Source: Geomonas oryzae
Lineage (GTDB): Bacteria > Desulfobacterota > Desulfuromonadia > Geobacterales > Geobacteraceae
Reading direction: 5' to 3'
Assembly: GCF_004117875.1 (NCBI RefSeq)
Contig: NZ_RAHW01000004.1
Coordinates: forward strand, 310,001 to 374,000
Length of the DNA: 64,000 bases
A model generated the notes under the pieces. That model did no database searches, had not been told where the DNA came from, and was given only the letters and a program-made list of their open reading frames with translations. The translations under genes and the position numbers were made by a program. Every line of letters begins with the position of its first letter. Position 1 is the stretch's first letter. Shown here one piece after another: positions 34,679 to 45,509 of the stretch.

Positions 34679-37057
34679 CTGGAGAGACCGCTGCTGGTGC
34701 CTCTTAGCTCATTGGTCGCCGGGCTCGTTCTGGCGGACCTTCTCGATATCGCCATCCCGTCCTGGCCTGCCGTGGCCCTGCTCGCCGTAACCTTCGCCGC
34801 CTGCTTCGTCAGATCCCGTTTCCCTTTCGCTCTATCCATTGCCGCCTTCTTCATGGTCTGGGGCGTCCTTTCCATGAAACCCTTTCTGCGACCGGCCGAC
34901 GAGCTTGCCGCCTTCATCCGGGATCGTCCGGTAGTGGTGGACGGGTGCGTAGATGCGCGTGTCGAAGGAGCGACTTCGGGTGGAAGCAGGATCTACTTAA
35001 GCGTGGACAGGATCGGGGACGACGACCGCGAGTACGCCGCGAGTGGGCGTCTGCTGGTTTACGTGAAATCGGGACGACCGAAATTTTTCACCGGAGACCG
35101 GGTCCGCCTTTCCACCCGCCTCAGAAAGCCGCGCAGCCTCGGGGTGCCCGGCGAGATCGACTACGCGCGGCGGCTCGCCTACCTGGGGGTCTTCGAAACC
35201 GGTTTCGTGAGGGAAGCCGATGACATGGTGCTCCTGCGCGCGGGAACCGGGTGGCGGCACGGCATCGACCTCCTTGCCGACCGGCTCGGTGACTTCATCA
35301 TGTCCGCGGAACCGGGACCCGAGGGGGGCGTCCTGAAGGCGTTGCTGCTGGGCGACAGGGGGGACCTGTCCGAGCCGTTGCAGGAATCGTTTTCGCGTAG
35401 CGGCGTGAACCACATCCTCTCCATATCCGGCTTCCATGTCGGGGTCCTGTTCCTGACCCTGTTCAACGGACTCTACTTTCTTGCGCGTCGTTCGGAGTGG
35501 CTCGCTCTCCATGTGAGGTTGCGCCAGACCGTTTTGTTCACGTCGCTCCCCGTCGTGCTCTTTTATCTTTTTCTCTCCGGCGCCGCGCCCGCCACGCAGC
35601 GCAGCGTGCTGATGATCTTCGCCGCGGTTGCCGCACTGCACCTGAAGCGGGAACTTGATCCGGTGAACACCATCATGCTCGCTGCCTGCGCCATCCTTTT
35701 CACCGCTCCCGAGACCCTCTTCGACGTCTCCTTTCAGCTCTCTTTTCTCGCTATCTGGGGCTTGGCCGTCCTCGCTCCGCCACTCTCCGGACTGGTTGCC
35801 GCGAAGGGAAGGGCGTTGCGCTGGACGCTGCTCCTTTTTGCCGCATCCGCGGCTGCCATCCTCGCCACCTTCGTTCACGTCGCGTACTACTTCCGGCGCG
35901 TGTCACTCATCGGACTTGTGGCGAACCTTCTCGTGGTGCCGCTCATGGGGTACGGTGCCGTGGTCTTCGGTCTGTTGGGCCTTGCCGCGAGCGGGGTGGG
36001 TGATGCGCCGGCTCGTCTGTTGCTGCACCTTGCCGCGCTGCTTGTGCGCTGGGCGGACCGGATCGTTGTCTGTCTTTCCCGGGCACCGGTCTTCGAGGGA
36101 TATGCCCCCGGACGGCTCGACCTGCTCCTTGCGTGCCTCGCGCTCTTCGTGATCACCTTTGTCCACGCCCGTCCGCAGCGGACGGCCGCCGCAACTCTAT
36201 TGCTCTTCGCCCTGATCCTGCGCGCAGTACCCGCGTCGAGCGCCCCGGAAAGCGCCATGCGCATCTACTTCCTGAGCGTCGGGCAAGGGGACGCCGCCCT
36301 CGTGCATCTTCCCGCGGGGCAGTGGATGCTCGTTGACGGCGGCGGCAACGCGACCGACACCGAGGCGCGTGTCGGCCCGCGGGTACTCGTGCCGGCCCTG
36401 AGGGCGCTTTCCGTTCGGCGCATCGACTACCTGGTGCTTTCCCACGAGCATCCCGACCACCTGCAGGGCGTGGCGCATCTTGCGGCGTACTTCGAGGTCG
36501 GTCAATTCCTTGCAAGCCCGCTGCTCTTCAGGTCACCGGACGCGCAGCAATTGAAATGGATCCTGACCGCGCGCGGCGTGCCGGTCAGGCCCCTGGAAGC
36601 GGAAAAAGCGCCGCTTCAGCTCGGCGGCGCCTCGTTACAGCCCCTTTGGCCCTTAGCCGATGGCGGCGAGAGTCACACCGACGCGAACGAAGCATCCCTC
36701 GTCTTTCGCCTCTCTTATGGCCTAAGTTCCGTCCTTTTCACCGGGGACATCGGTGCCGACGCGGAGCGCGAACTCCTGGCGCGCCATGCGGTGGAGCCCT
36801 GTTCCCTGCTCAAGGTGGCGCACCACGGCAGCAGGTATTCTTCGACCGATTCCTTTCTCGCCGCAGCAAGACCGGCCGCTGCGGTCATCTCCGCCGGATA
36901 CCGGAACACCTTCAGACTCCCGGCGCCGGCGACCCTTCTCAGGCTGCAACGGCAGGGTATCCGCGTTTACCGCACCGACCAGGACGGTACGATAATCGCG
37001 ATCTGCATGGCCGACGGCACACTTACAATTAAGACCCCTTTGGGGCATTTTAATTGA
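34679..37057 (+). CDS. comEC: DNA internalisation/competence protein ComEC/Rec2
   Basis: Inner-membrane channel protein for DNA uptake, about 790 residues. An N-terminal two-helix region and DUF4131-like segment, the Competence domain with many helices (about 220-500), and a C-terminal metallo-beta-lactamase domain with SHEHPDHLQG (HxHxDH) and AHHGSRYSS. AAGGAGG at 34667-34673 is 5 bases before CTG 34679, giving a start MERPLLVPL that fits the family; ATG 34658 is upstream of that site and has none of its own. A competence role is inferred; other competence genes are not in the window. Confidence 0.95.
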   Translation: MERPLLVPLSSLVAGLVLADLLDIAIPSWPAVALLAVTFAACFVRSRFPFALSIAAFFMVWGVLSMKPFLRPADELAAFIRDRPVVVDGCVDARVEGATSGGSRIYLSVDRIGDDDREYAASGRLLVYVKSGRPKFFTGDRVRLSTRLRKPRSLGVPGEIDYARRLAYLGVFETGFVREADDMVLLRAGTGWRHGIDLLADRLGDFIMSAEPGPEGGVLKALLLGDRGDLSEPLQESFSRSGVNHILSISGFHVGVLFLTLFNGLYFLARRSEWLALHVRLRQTVLFTSLPVVLFYLFLSGAAPATQRSVLMIFAAVAALHLKRELDPVNTIMLAACAILFTAPETLFDVSFQLSFLAIWGLAVLAPPLSGLVAAKGRALRWTLLLFAASAAAILATFVHVAYYFRRVSLIGLVANLLVVPLMGYGAVVFGLLGLAASGVGDAPARLLLHLAALLVRWADRIVVCLSRAPVFEGYAPGRLDLLLACLALFVITFVHARPQRTAAATLLLFALILRAVPASSAPESAMRIYFLSVGQGDAALVHLPAGQWMLVDGGGNATDTEARVGPRVLVPALRALSVRRIDYLVLSHEHPDHLQGVAHLAAYFEVGQFLASPLLFRSPDAQQLKWILTARGVPVRPLEAEKAPLQLGGASLQPLWPLADGGESHTDANEASLVFRLSYGLSSVLFTGDIGADAERELLARHAVEPCSLLKVAHHGSRYSSTDSFLAAARPAAAVISAGYRNTFRLPAPATLLRLQRQGIRVYRTDQDGTIIAICMADGTLTIKTPLGHFN

Positions 37058-37131
37058 CACTCACGAGCCCTATCTGCTAGTTTAGGCGGGCATTCTCACG
37101 TATACCCCGACAGATCCAGGAGATCCGTAGC

Positions 37132-38511
37132 ATGCAAAGGATTCTTTTAGTCGAAGACGATAGCTTTTTCCGAGAGGTCTATACCGACCTTCTCAAGGAG
37201 GACGGCTATAACGTCGAGGTGGCTGCCTCAGGTGAAGAGGCGCTGGAAATGATCGGGAGAGGCGGCTATCACCTGGTCGTCACCGACTTGGTGATGCGAG
37301 ATGTGAGCGGCCTCGACATCCTCTCCGAAGTGAAAAGGCTCGACCCCGCAACCGCCGTGATCATGGTCACCGGCCACGCCAACGTCGAGACCGCCATCTA
37401 CGCCCTGAAAAACGGCGCCACCGATTACCTCATAAAGCCCATCAACCAGGACGAATTCCGTCACATCGTCAGTCACTGCATGGAACAGCGCAGGCTGCTC
37501 GACGAGAACCTCGAGCTTAAAGGGCTGGTGAACCTTTTCCAGGTGAGTCAAAACATCTCCAACTGTCTGGAACTGGAGCGCCTCTACCAGATGCTCACCG
37601 ATGCCCTGATGAAGGAAGTCGGGGTGGGGCGAGCCCTTGGCTATTTTGCCGAGAACGGGCAGCTGAAGCTGTGCGAGTTGAAGGGGATCGACGAGCTGAA
37701 TGCGCATCTCCTGGGCCAGGCGGTGATCAGTGAAAGCGACCTTCGGGACGACGGCACCTCGCACCTGATCTACCTGCGGAACTTCCTGCCGGACGGCGCC
37801 GAATACGCGAACGAGGTGACCGAGGCGATGTGCCTCTACCTGCGCTACAAGTCGGACCTCCAGGGCGTGGTCATCCTGTTCAACGATCCGGGCGCCATGC
37901 TCCCGAGGGACATAAACCGCAAGCACATCTCCTTCCTGCTCGATCAGGGGCTGCTTGCCCTCGACAACGCCGTCCGCTACAACATCGCGAAAGACCTCCT
38001 CTACATCGACGAGCTGACCGGCCTGTACAACTACCGCTACCTCGACGTCGTACTGGAGCGTGAGCTGAAGCGCTGCGAGCGTTACGGCTCCAACCTCGGC
38101 GTACTCTTCCTCGATATCGACCTCTTCAAGTCGGTGAACGACAACTTCGGCCACCTGATCGGGAGCCGCGTTCTGCGCGAGGTCGGCGCCCTGGTGCGAA
38201 AGAGCGTGCGTGATGTCGATGCGGTGATCCGTTACGGCGGCGACGAGTACACTATCGTCTTGGTCGAGACCGGTATGGAGGGCGCGGCCATCGTTGCCGA
38301 ACGTATCAGGAAGACCATCGAGTCCCACATCTTCTCCAAAGCCGATGGGCTCGCCATCAAGCTCACCGTGAGCCTTGGTTACGCGTGCGCTCCCGACGAC
38401 GCGAGCACCAAGGCGGAGCTTCTGGAGATGGCGGACCAGGCTATGTACCGCGGCAAGAGCGCCGGGAAGAACAGGGCCTTCCACGCGGAAAGGCTGACGA
38501 CCCCTCCCTGA
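37132..38511 (+). CDS. Response regulator with GGDEF domain (REC-X-GGDEF)
   Basis: A 459-residue diguanylate cyclase. N-terminal receiver (acidic pair in VEDD, acceptor Asp52 in VVTDLVMRD, Lys in YLIKPINQDE), a middle region of about 160 residues resembling a GAF-like domain, then GGDEF with RYGGDEY. An I-site RDVD lies exactly five residues before GGDE, so product inhibition is likely. The third motif residue is Tyr in place of Phe, which is common in active enzymes. ATG with a GGAGATCC-type site ahead. Confidence 0.93.
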   Translation: MQRILLVEDDSFFREVYTDLLKEDGYNVEVAASGEEALEMIGRGGYHLVVTDLVMRDVSGLDILSEVKRLDPATAVIMVTGHANVETAIYALKNGATDYLIKPINQDEFRHIVSHCMEQRRLLDENLELKGLVNLFQVSQNISNCLELERLYQMLTDALMKEVGVGRALGYFAENGQLKLCELKGIDELNAHLLGQAVISESDLRDDGTSHLIYLRNFLPDGAEYANEVTEAMCLYLRYKSDLQGVVILFNDPGAMLPRDINRKHISFLLDQGLLALDNAVRYNIAKDLLYIDELTGLYNYRYLDVVLERELKRCERYGSNLGVLFLDIDLFKSVNDNFGHLIGSRVLREVGALVRKSVRDVDAVIRYGGDEYTIVLVETGMEGAAIVAERIRKTIESHIFSKADGLAIKLTVSLGYACAPDDASTKAELLEMADQAMYRGKSAGKNRAFHAERLTTPP

Positions 38512-38543
38512 CGAAGGCGGTGGGGCACATGGACGTGCAACGG

Positions 38544-38573
38544 ACCGGACAGCAGTCTATGCCGGTTTTTTTA
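38544..38573 (+). terminator. Weak terminator between the GGDEF gene and hisS
   Basis: ACCGG and CCGGT pair 13 bases apart, followed by a run of Ts (TTTTTTATTTTTAT). The stem is short, hence low confidence. Confidence 0.4.
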
Positions 38574-38605
38574 TTTTTATATTTGTAAGCAAGGAGAGCA
38601 TCACC

Positions 38606-39859
38606 GTGGCAATCACCGGCATCAAGGGTTTCAACGACATCCTCCCGGGCGAGGTCGAGAAGTGGCAGCACATCGAGGCAACCGCGCGCCGGGTTTTCGA
38701 ACTCTACGGTCTTTCCGAGATCAGGATCCCGATCATGGAGAAGACCGAGTTGTTTTGCCGCTCCATCGGCGACGCCACCGACATCGTGGAGAAGGAGATG
38801 TACTCCTTCGAGGATAAAGGCGGCAACAAGGTGACCCTGCGTCCGGAAGGGACCGCGTCGGTCATGCGCGCCTACGTCGAGCACAAGATGCACGCCCTCG
38901 ACCCGGTCGCGCGCCTTTACTACATGGGGCCGATGTTCCGCTACGAGCGCCCGCAGAAGGGGCGCTACCGCCAGTTCCACCAGATCGGCGCCGAGATCAC
39001 CGGCGTTGCGGCCCCGACGGTCGACGCCCAGGTGCTCACCATGCTGACCCACTTCTTCCAGGAACTGGGGCTCACGGAGCCGAGCCTGCAGATCAACTCG
39101 CTCGGCTGCCCCTGCTGCCGTCCGGCCTACCGCGAGGCACTCAAGAAGTTCCTGCTGGATCGCATCGACAAGCTGTGCGACGACTGCAAGCGCCGCTACG
39201 ACACGAACCCCTTGCGCGCGCTCGACTGCAAGTCCGCCGGTTGCCAGGAAGCGACCCAGGGCGCACCCTCCATGCTCGACCACCTCTGCCCCGAGTGCGG
39301 CGACCACTTCGACAAGACCAGGAAGTACCTGGAACTGGTCGGCACCCCGTACAGCATCAACCAGAGGATGGTGCGCGGCCTCGACTACTACACCAGGACC
39401 ACCTTCGAGATGGTCACCACCATGCTGGGCGCCCAGAGTGCCGTCGCCGCGGGCGGCCGCTACGACGGTCTCATCTCCGAGATCGGCGGGCCGCAGATCC
39501 CCGGCATCGGCTTCGCCATGGGCGTAGAGCGCGTGGCGCTTTTGCTCGCCGAGAAGGACTTCTCGCGCCGTCCCGACCTCTTCATCGCGGCCCTTGGTGA
39601 CGAGGCGCATGCCGAGGCCTTCCGCCTTATGAGCGCCCTGCAGCGCCTGGGGCTTGCCGTCGAGATCGACTACGAAGGTAAGAGTCTGAAGAGCCAGATG
39701 CGGCGCGCCGACAAGTTCAGCTCACGCTTCACGCTGATCATCGGCGGCGACGAACTCACCCGCGGCACCGCGCCACTCAAGAACATGGACGTCGGCAACC
39801 AGGCCGAGGTGGCGCTCGACGCGGCAAGCATCCATGCCGCCATGAACGCCGGGGCCTAG
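38606..39859 (+). CDS. hisS: Histidyl-tRNA synthetase
   Basis: Class II aminoacyl-tRNA synthetase, 417 residues. Motif 1 region and motif 2 (MFRYERPQKGRYRQFHQIGAE, quoted in part), the His-binding GGRYDGL block and GFAMGVERVALLL. The cysteines CPCC, CDDC and CPEC form a bacterial-type insert. The start is GTG with AAGGAG ahead. Confidence 0.98.
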   Translation: MAITGIKGFNDILPGEVEKWQHIEATARRVFELYGLSEIRIPIMEKTELFCRSIGDATDIVEKEMYSFEDKGGNKVTLRPEGTASVMRAYVEHKMHALDPVARLYYMGPMFRYERPQKGRYRQFHQIGAEITGVAAPTVDAQVLTMLTHFFQELGLTEPSLQINSLGCPCCRPAYREALKKFLLDRIDKLCDDCKRRYDTNPLRALDCKSAGCQEATQGAPSMLDHLCPECGDHFDKTRKYLELVGTPYSINQRMVRGLDYYTRTTFEMVTTMLGAQSAVAAGGRYDGLISEIGGPQIPGIGFAMGVERVALLLAEKDFSRRPDLFIAALGDEAHAEAFRLMSALQRLGLAVEIDYEGKSLKSQMRRADKFSSRFTLIIGGDELTRGTAPLKNMDVGNQAEVALDAASIHAAMNAGA

Positions 39860-39886
39860 CCCTTCCGGTCGAAAAACACACAGCAG

Positions 39887-39936
39887 AAAAGGGGACAGAC
39901 TACTTATTCAGGTAAAGTAGCCTGTCCCCTTTTTTC
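39887..39936. repeat. REP-type palindrome downstream of hisS
   Basis: AAAAGGGGACAG-A-CTACTT and its near-perfect inverted partner AAGTAG-C-CTGTCCCCTTTT with an 8-9-base loop. This GGGGACAG...CTACTT unit is of the kind linked to RAYT (REP-associated transposase) elements. It also ends in T-runs on both strands and may serve as a bidirectional terminator between convergent hisS and the pirin gene. Confidence 0.7.
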
Positions 39937-39969
39937 TTGCTGCGTTTGTTGTGTCAGTACTACTACCGC

Positions 39970-40668
39970 TTACGGCAGTTCGAAAAGCAGCAACTCGCTT
40001 GCTTCCTTCCCAGTCAGACGCAGCACATCCTCGCTGCTGACCGCCGCCCCGTCGCCTGCCTCCAGGACATGGCCGTTCACGAGCACCTTGCCTCGCGCCA
40101 CCTGCACCCACGCATGATGTCCCGCCGGAAGATGGTGCACGATTTCTTCGTCTGCTTCCAGCAACGTCGCGTACAGCTTCGCATCCTGGTTGATGGTGAC
40201 CGAGCCGTTATCCCCGTCCCGCGAGGCGATCAGGCGCAGGCTCCCCCGTTTCTCCTCGTCCGGAAAGAACTTCTGCTCATAGCTCGGCGTTATCCCTTCC
40301 CGCTGCGGCAGGATCCAGATCTGGAAGAAGTGCAGCGGGTCGGTCTTGCTGTTGTTGAACTCGCTGTGGGTGATGCCGGTACCCGCGCTCATGCGCTGCA
40401 CCTCTCCGGGACGGATCACCGATCCGTTTCCCATGCTGTCGCGGTGCGCCAGCTCCCCTTCGAGCACGTAGGAGATGATCTCCATCTCCCGGTGCGGGTG
40501 CGTGGGAAAGCCGATGCCCGGCCTGACCCGATCCTCGTTGATGACCCGCAGGTTCCTGAATCCCATGTGGCGCGGATCGTAGTAGTCGGCGAAGGAAAAG
40601 GTGTGATGGGTGTCGAGCCAGCCGTGGTCGGCGTGCCCCCTGTCTTCCGATCTTCTTATGGTGATCAT
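39970..40668 (-). CDS. Pirin family protein (YhhW-like)
   Basis: A 232-residue bicupin. The metal site of YhhW/pirin is visible: HPHREME (HxH), then the His/Glu pair in GITHSEFN. YhhW has quercetin 2,3-dioxygenase activity; whether that holds here is unknown. The start at 40668 follows GAGGAGAAAGACC, better than the ATG at 40707. Confidence 0.93.
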   Translation of the reverse strand: MITIRRSEDRGHADHGWLDTHHTFSFADYYDPRHMGFRNLRVINEDRVRPGIGFPTHPHREMEIISYVLEGELAHRDSMGNGSVIRPGEVQRMSAGTGITHSEFNNSKTDPLHFFQIWILPQREGITPSYEQKFFPDEEKRGSLRLIASRDGDNGSVTINQDAKLYATLLEADEEIVHHLPAGHHAWVQVARGKVLVNGHVLEAGDGAAVSSEDVLRLTGKEASELLLFELP

Positions 40669-40823
40669 GGTCTTTCTCCTCTCAAACGTGAACCAGTTTG
40701 ATTTCATATGATTTGATGTTGAACTATTCTGGCGATGCTGTCAACGATTTATTCGCGTCCCCATGCAACCCGGCTTCCGTCGCCGCTCCAACCAAATTAT
40801 GTGAGCGCGAGGGCTTCTGCGCA

Positions 40824-40852
40824 TTGACACAGACTCCCGGTTAGTGCAGAAT
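40824..40852 (+). promoter_or_regulatory. Sigma-70 promoter candidate of dnaE
   Basis: TTGACA and CAGAAT separated by 17 bases, about 110 bases before the dnaE ATG. It is the best match in the pirin-dnaE gap. Confidence 0.55.
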
Positions 40853-40885
40853 GTGGCGTCTATTTTTTCACCCGAAACAGTGACT

Positions 40886-40914
40886 GGAGCCAGCAAAGCC
40901 AAGGGCTCCTTTTA
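40886..40914 (+). terminator. Leader hairpin before dnaE
   Basis: GGAGCC and GGCTCC with a 12-base loop, followed by TTTTATTGTTTT. It lies between the promoter candidate and the ATG and might act as an attenuator. No leader peptide was found. Confidence 0.4.
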
Positions 40915-40963
40915 TTGTTTTAATTCAGTCTGTTGTCTGTTTTTTTGTTAGGGCTTTCCTGTT

Positions 40964-43900
40964 ATGGATTCAGCGAACTTCGTACATCTCCATCTCCACT
41001 CCCAGTACTCCCTGCTGGACGGCGCCATCCGCATCGGCGACCTCGTCAAGAAGGCGAAGGACTACCACATGCCTGCGGTGGCGGTTACCGACCACGGCAA
41101 CATGTTCGGCTCCCTCGAGTTCTTCCTCAAAGCCAAGGACAAGGGGATCAAGCCGATCCTCGGGTGTGAGGTGTACATCGCCCCCGGCTCACGCCTGGAA
41201 AAGAAAGCGCCTACCGCCTCCGACCCGGTGACGAGCTACCACCTCATCCTGCTCGCCGAGAACATGGTGGGCTTCAAGAACCTCTGCTACCTCACCTCAG
41301 CAGGCTACAAGGAGGGCTTCTACCGTCGCCCCCGCGTCGACAAGGAACTCCTCGAAAAGCACAGGGAAGGACTCATCTGCCTCTCCGCCTGTCTGCAGGG
41401 CGAGATCGCATACCTCGCCGGCAGGAACAAGATGGATGAGGCGAGAGCCGCGGCGAAATGGTACGCGGAGATGTTCCCGGATTCCTACTACCTGGAGATC
41501 CAGGAGAACGGGCTCCCCGAACAGACCATCGCGAACCAGAGGGTGATGGAAATCGCGCGCGAGATGAATCTCCCGCTCGTCGCGACCAACGACTGCCATT
41601 ACCTGAACAAAGAGGACGCGAAGGCGCACGAGATCCTTTTGTGCATCCAGACCGGGAAGACCATGAGCGACCCGACCAGGATGCGTTTCACCACCGAGGC
41701 CTTCTACGTGAAGAGCCCGGAGGAGATGGCGAAGGACTTCCATTACTGCCCCGAGGCCCTGGAAAACACGGTCAAGATCGCCGAGCGCTGCAATTACGAG
41801 TTCGACTTCAAGACCTACCACTTCCCGGCCTACGAGGCGCCGCCGGGCGAGACCCTCGACGACCAGCTGGAGCGCGAGTCCATCGAAGGCCTCAAGCTGC
41901 GCCTGCAGAAGATCAAGATCAAGTACCCGAACCTCACCCCGGAGCAGGAGCAGTCCTACCACGACCGCCTGCGCATCGAGCTCGACTGCATCAGGCAAAT
42001 GGGGTTCCCGGGCTACTTCCTCATCGTTGCGGACTTCATCAACTGGGCGAAAGACCACGGCATCCCCGTCGGGCCGGGCAGGGGCTCGGCGGCGGGTAGC
42101 CTCGTCGCCTTCTGCATCAGGATCACCGACATCGATCCTATGCCGTACAACCTGCTGTTCGAGCGATTCCTCAACCCGGAACGTATCTCCATGCCGGATA
42201 TCGACGTCGACTTCTGCCAGGACCGCCGCGAAGAGGTGATCCAGTACATGGTCGACCGTTACGGCAGGGAGAAGGTGTGCCAGATCGCCGCCTTCGGTAC
42301 CATGGCCGCCCGCGGCGTCATCCGCGACGTCGGACGGGCGCTTGACCTCACCTTTGCCGACGTGGACAAGATCGCCAAGCTCGTCCCAGAGGTACTGGGG
42401 ATCACGCTCGACAAGGCGATCGAGCAGGAGCCCAAACTCAAGGAGCTGATGGCCGCCGACCCGAAGGTGAACGAGGTCATGACCGTCGCCCTGCGCCTCG
42501 AGGGACTTGCGCGCCACATCTCGACCCACGCCGCCGGCCTCGTCGTCGCGCCGAAGCAGATGGAGGAGTTCTGCCCGGTCTACAAGGACCAGAAGACCGG
42601 CTCGCTGACCACGCAGTACTCGATGAAGTACGTCGAGAAGGTGGGCCTCGTGAAGTTCGACTTCCTGGGCCTCAAGAACCTCACCGTCATCGACAACGCC
42701 TGCAAGCACATCCGTAACGGCAAGGACCCGAACTTCGACATCACGCTCCTGACCGACGACGATCCCGAAACCTATAAGCTTCTGCAGGCCGGCAACACGA
42801 CCGGCGTCTTCCAGCTCGAGTCGAGCGGCATGAAGGAACTCCTCGTCAAGCTGAAGCCTTCCTGCTTCGAGGACATCATCGCGGTCTGCGCCCTCTACCG
42901 TCCGGGTCCGTTAGGCTCCGGCATGGTGGACGACTTCATCGAGCGAAAGCACGGCCGCAAGCAGACCGTCTACGACCTGCCGCAGTTGGAGCCGGTCCTC
43001 AAGGACACCTACGGCGTCATCGTCTACCAGGAACAGGTCATGCAGATCTCCCGTTCCCTGGCCGGCTACTCGCTCGGCGGCGCGGACCTTTTGCGGCGCG
43101 CCATGGGTAAGAAGGACGCCGAACAGATGGCGAAGGAACGCCTGAAGTTCATGGAGGGGTCCGAGAAGCTCGGACTCGATTCCAAGAAATGCGCCGCCAT
43201 CTTCGACCTCATGGCGAAGTTCGCCGAGTACGGCTTCAACAAGTCGCACTCCGCTGCCTACGCGCTCGTCGCCTACCAGACCGCGTACCTGAAGGCCCAC
43301 TACCCGGTCGAGTTCATGGCCGCCCTCCTCACCGAGGACATGAGCAACACCGACAAGGTGATCAAGAGCATCGGCGACTGTCGCGAGATGGGGATCGAGG
43401 TGCTCCCGCCGGACATCAACGAGTCGCTGCGCTCCTTCCGCGTGCTCGAAAACGCCATGCGCTTCGGTTTGGGTGCCGTGAAGAACGTGGGGGAGGGGGC
43501 CATCGAGGCGATCCTCGAGGCGCGCGGCGACGAGCCGTTCAAGGACATCTTCGACTTCTGCGAACGCGTCGACCTGCGCCGCTGCAACAAGAGGGTCATC
43601 GAGGCGCTCATAAAAAGCGGCGCCTTCGACTGCACCGGCGCGAAGCGCGCGCAGCTCATGGCCGGGCTCGATGACGCCGCAGCGCAGGGGCAGCGCGTGC
43701 AGCAGGAGCGCGAGAGCGCGCAGGTCTCCCTCTTCGGCATCGCCGAGATCCAGCGCAGCGCGAACGGCTCGGGGAACCGCCTGCCGGACATCCCGGAATG
43801 GGACGAGAAATACCGCCTCGGGTGCGAGAAGGAGGCCATCGGCTTCTTCATCACCGGGCACCCGCTCGACCGCTACGTGGCCGACATGCGCCGCTTCTCC

Positions 43901-44437
43901 AACGTCGACTGCTCCTCGATCAACGAGGCGAAAGACAAGAGCGAGGTGAAGATCTGCGGCGTCCCTGCGAGCCTCAAGGAGATCATGACCAAGAAGGGGG
44001 ACCGGATGGGCTTCATCACCCTCGAGGACCTGGTCGGCTCCCTGGAGGTCGTCGTCTTCTCCGACGTCTACGCCCGCTGCTCCGAGTTGCTCAAGGGGGA
44101 CGACCCCATTCACATCACCGGTACGGTCGAGCACGGCGAGAAGGGGGCCAAGATCATGGCGAGCGACATCATGCTGTTGCGCGACCTGGTCGAGCGCGAC
44201 ACGCGCAGGGTGAACTTCACCATAGATGCGGCGGAAGCCGATCCAGGCAAGCTCGACAAGCTCAAAGACATCATCTCCCGCTACCAGGGGATCTGTCGCA
44301 GCTTCCTGCACCTTGACATAGAGAACAGCTCGCGTGTAACCATCAAGCTTTCCGACGTATACAAAGTGGCGGCTAGTGAAGAATTAACAGTGGAAGTGAG
44401 TAACCTCTTCGGCTATAATGCCGTGTCCTTCGAGTAG
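40964..44437 (+). CDS. dnaE: DNA polymerase III alpha subunit
   Basis: Replicative polymerase, 1157 residues. An N-terminal PHP domain (FVHLHLHSQYSLLDGA), the catalytic Asp motif PDIDVDF, GPGRGSAAGSLVAF, the finger region and an HhH segment near KRVIEALIKSGAF, then the OB-fold with CGVPASLKEIM. Residues and length are normal for DnaE1. accA follows 50 bases later in the same direction, and this neighbourhood is common. Confidence 0.99.
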   Translation: MDSANFVHLHLHSQYSLLDGAIRIGDLVKKAKDYHMPAVAVTDHGNMFGSLEFFLKAKDKGIKPILGCEVYIAPGSRLEKKAPTASDPVTSYHLILLAENMVGFKNLCYLTSAGYKEGFYRRPRVDKELLEKHREGLICLSACLQGEIAYLAGRNKMDEARAAAKWYAEMFPDSYYLEIQENGLPEQTIANQRVMEIAREMNLPLVATNDCHYLNKEDAKAHEILLCIQTGKTMSDPTRMRFTTEAFYVKSPEEMAKDFHYCPEALENTVKIAERCNYEFDFKTYHFPAYEAPPGETLDDQLERESIEGLKLRLQKIKIKYPNLTPEQEQSYHDRLRIELDCIRQMGFPGYFLIVADFINWAKDHGIPVGPGRGSAAGSLVAFCIRITDIDPMPYNLLFERFLNPERISMPDIDVDFCQDRREEVIQYMVDRYGREKVCQIAAFGTMAARGVIRDVGRALDLTFADVDKIAKLVPEVLGITLDKAIEQEPKLKELMAADPKVNEVMTVALRLEGLARHISTHAAGLVVAPKQMEEFCPVYKDQKTGSLTTQYSMKYVEKVGLVKFDFLGLKNLTVIDNACKHIRNGKDPNFDITLLTDDDPETYKLLQAGNTTGVFQLESSGMKELLVKLKPSCFEDIIAVCALYRPGPLGSGMVDDFIERKHGRKQTVYDLPQLEPVLKDTYGVIVYQEQVMQISRSLAGYSLGGADLLRRAMGKKDAEQMAKERLKFMEGSEKLGLDSKKCAAIFDLMAKFAEYGFNKSHSAAYALVAYQTAYLKAHYPVEFMAALLTEDMSNTDKVIKSIGDCREMGIEVLPPDINESLRSFRVLENAMRFGLGAVKNVGEGAIEAILEARGDEPFKDIFDFCERVDLRRCNKRVIEALIKSGAFDCTGAKRAQLMAGLDDAAAQGQRVQQERESAQVSLFGIAEIQRSANGSGNRLPDIPEWDEKYRLGCEKEAIGFFITGHPLDRYVADMRRFSNVDCSSINEAKDKSEVKICGVPASLKEIMTKKGDRMGFITLEDLVGSLEVVVFSDVYARCSELLKGDDPIHITGTVEHGEKGAKIMASDIMLLRDLVERDTRRVNFTIDAAEADPGKLDKLKDIISRYQGICRSFLHLDIENSSRVTIKLSDVYKVAASEELTVEVSNLFGYNAVSFE

Positions 44438-44487
44438 ACTCAGGATGCATGTGGTTATTTTATTTGAAAGCAAGGAGATAGAGATAT

Positions 44488-45447
<960 letters not shown>

Positions 45448-45477
45448 TCCGCGGCGGATTCAACAGCAATAAAAGAA

Positions 45478-45509
45478 GGGGGCATGGCCGCAAAGCCATG
45501 CCCCCTTTT
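45478..45509 (+). terminator. Terminator of accA
   Basis: An 11-bp stem GGGGGCATGGC / GCCATGCCCCC with a 6-base loop, followed by TTTT. Confidence 0.92.
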
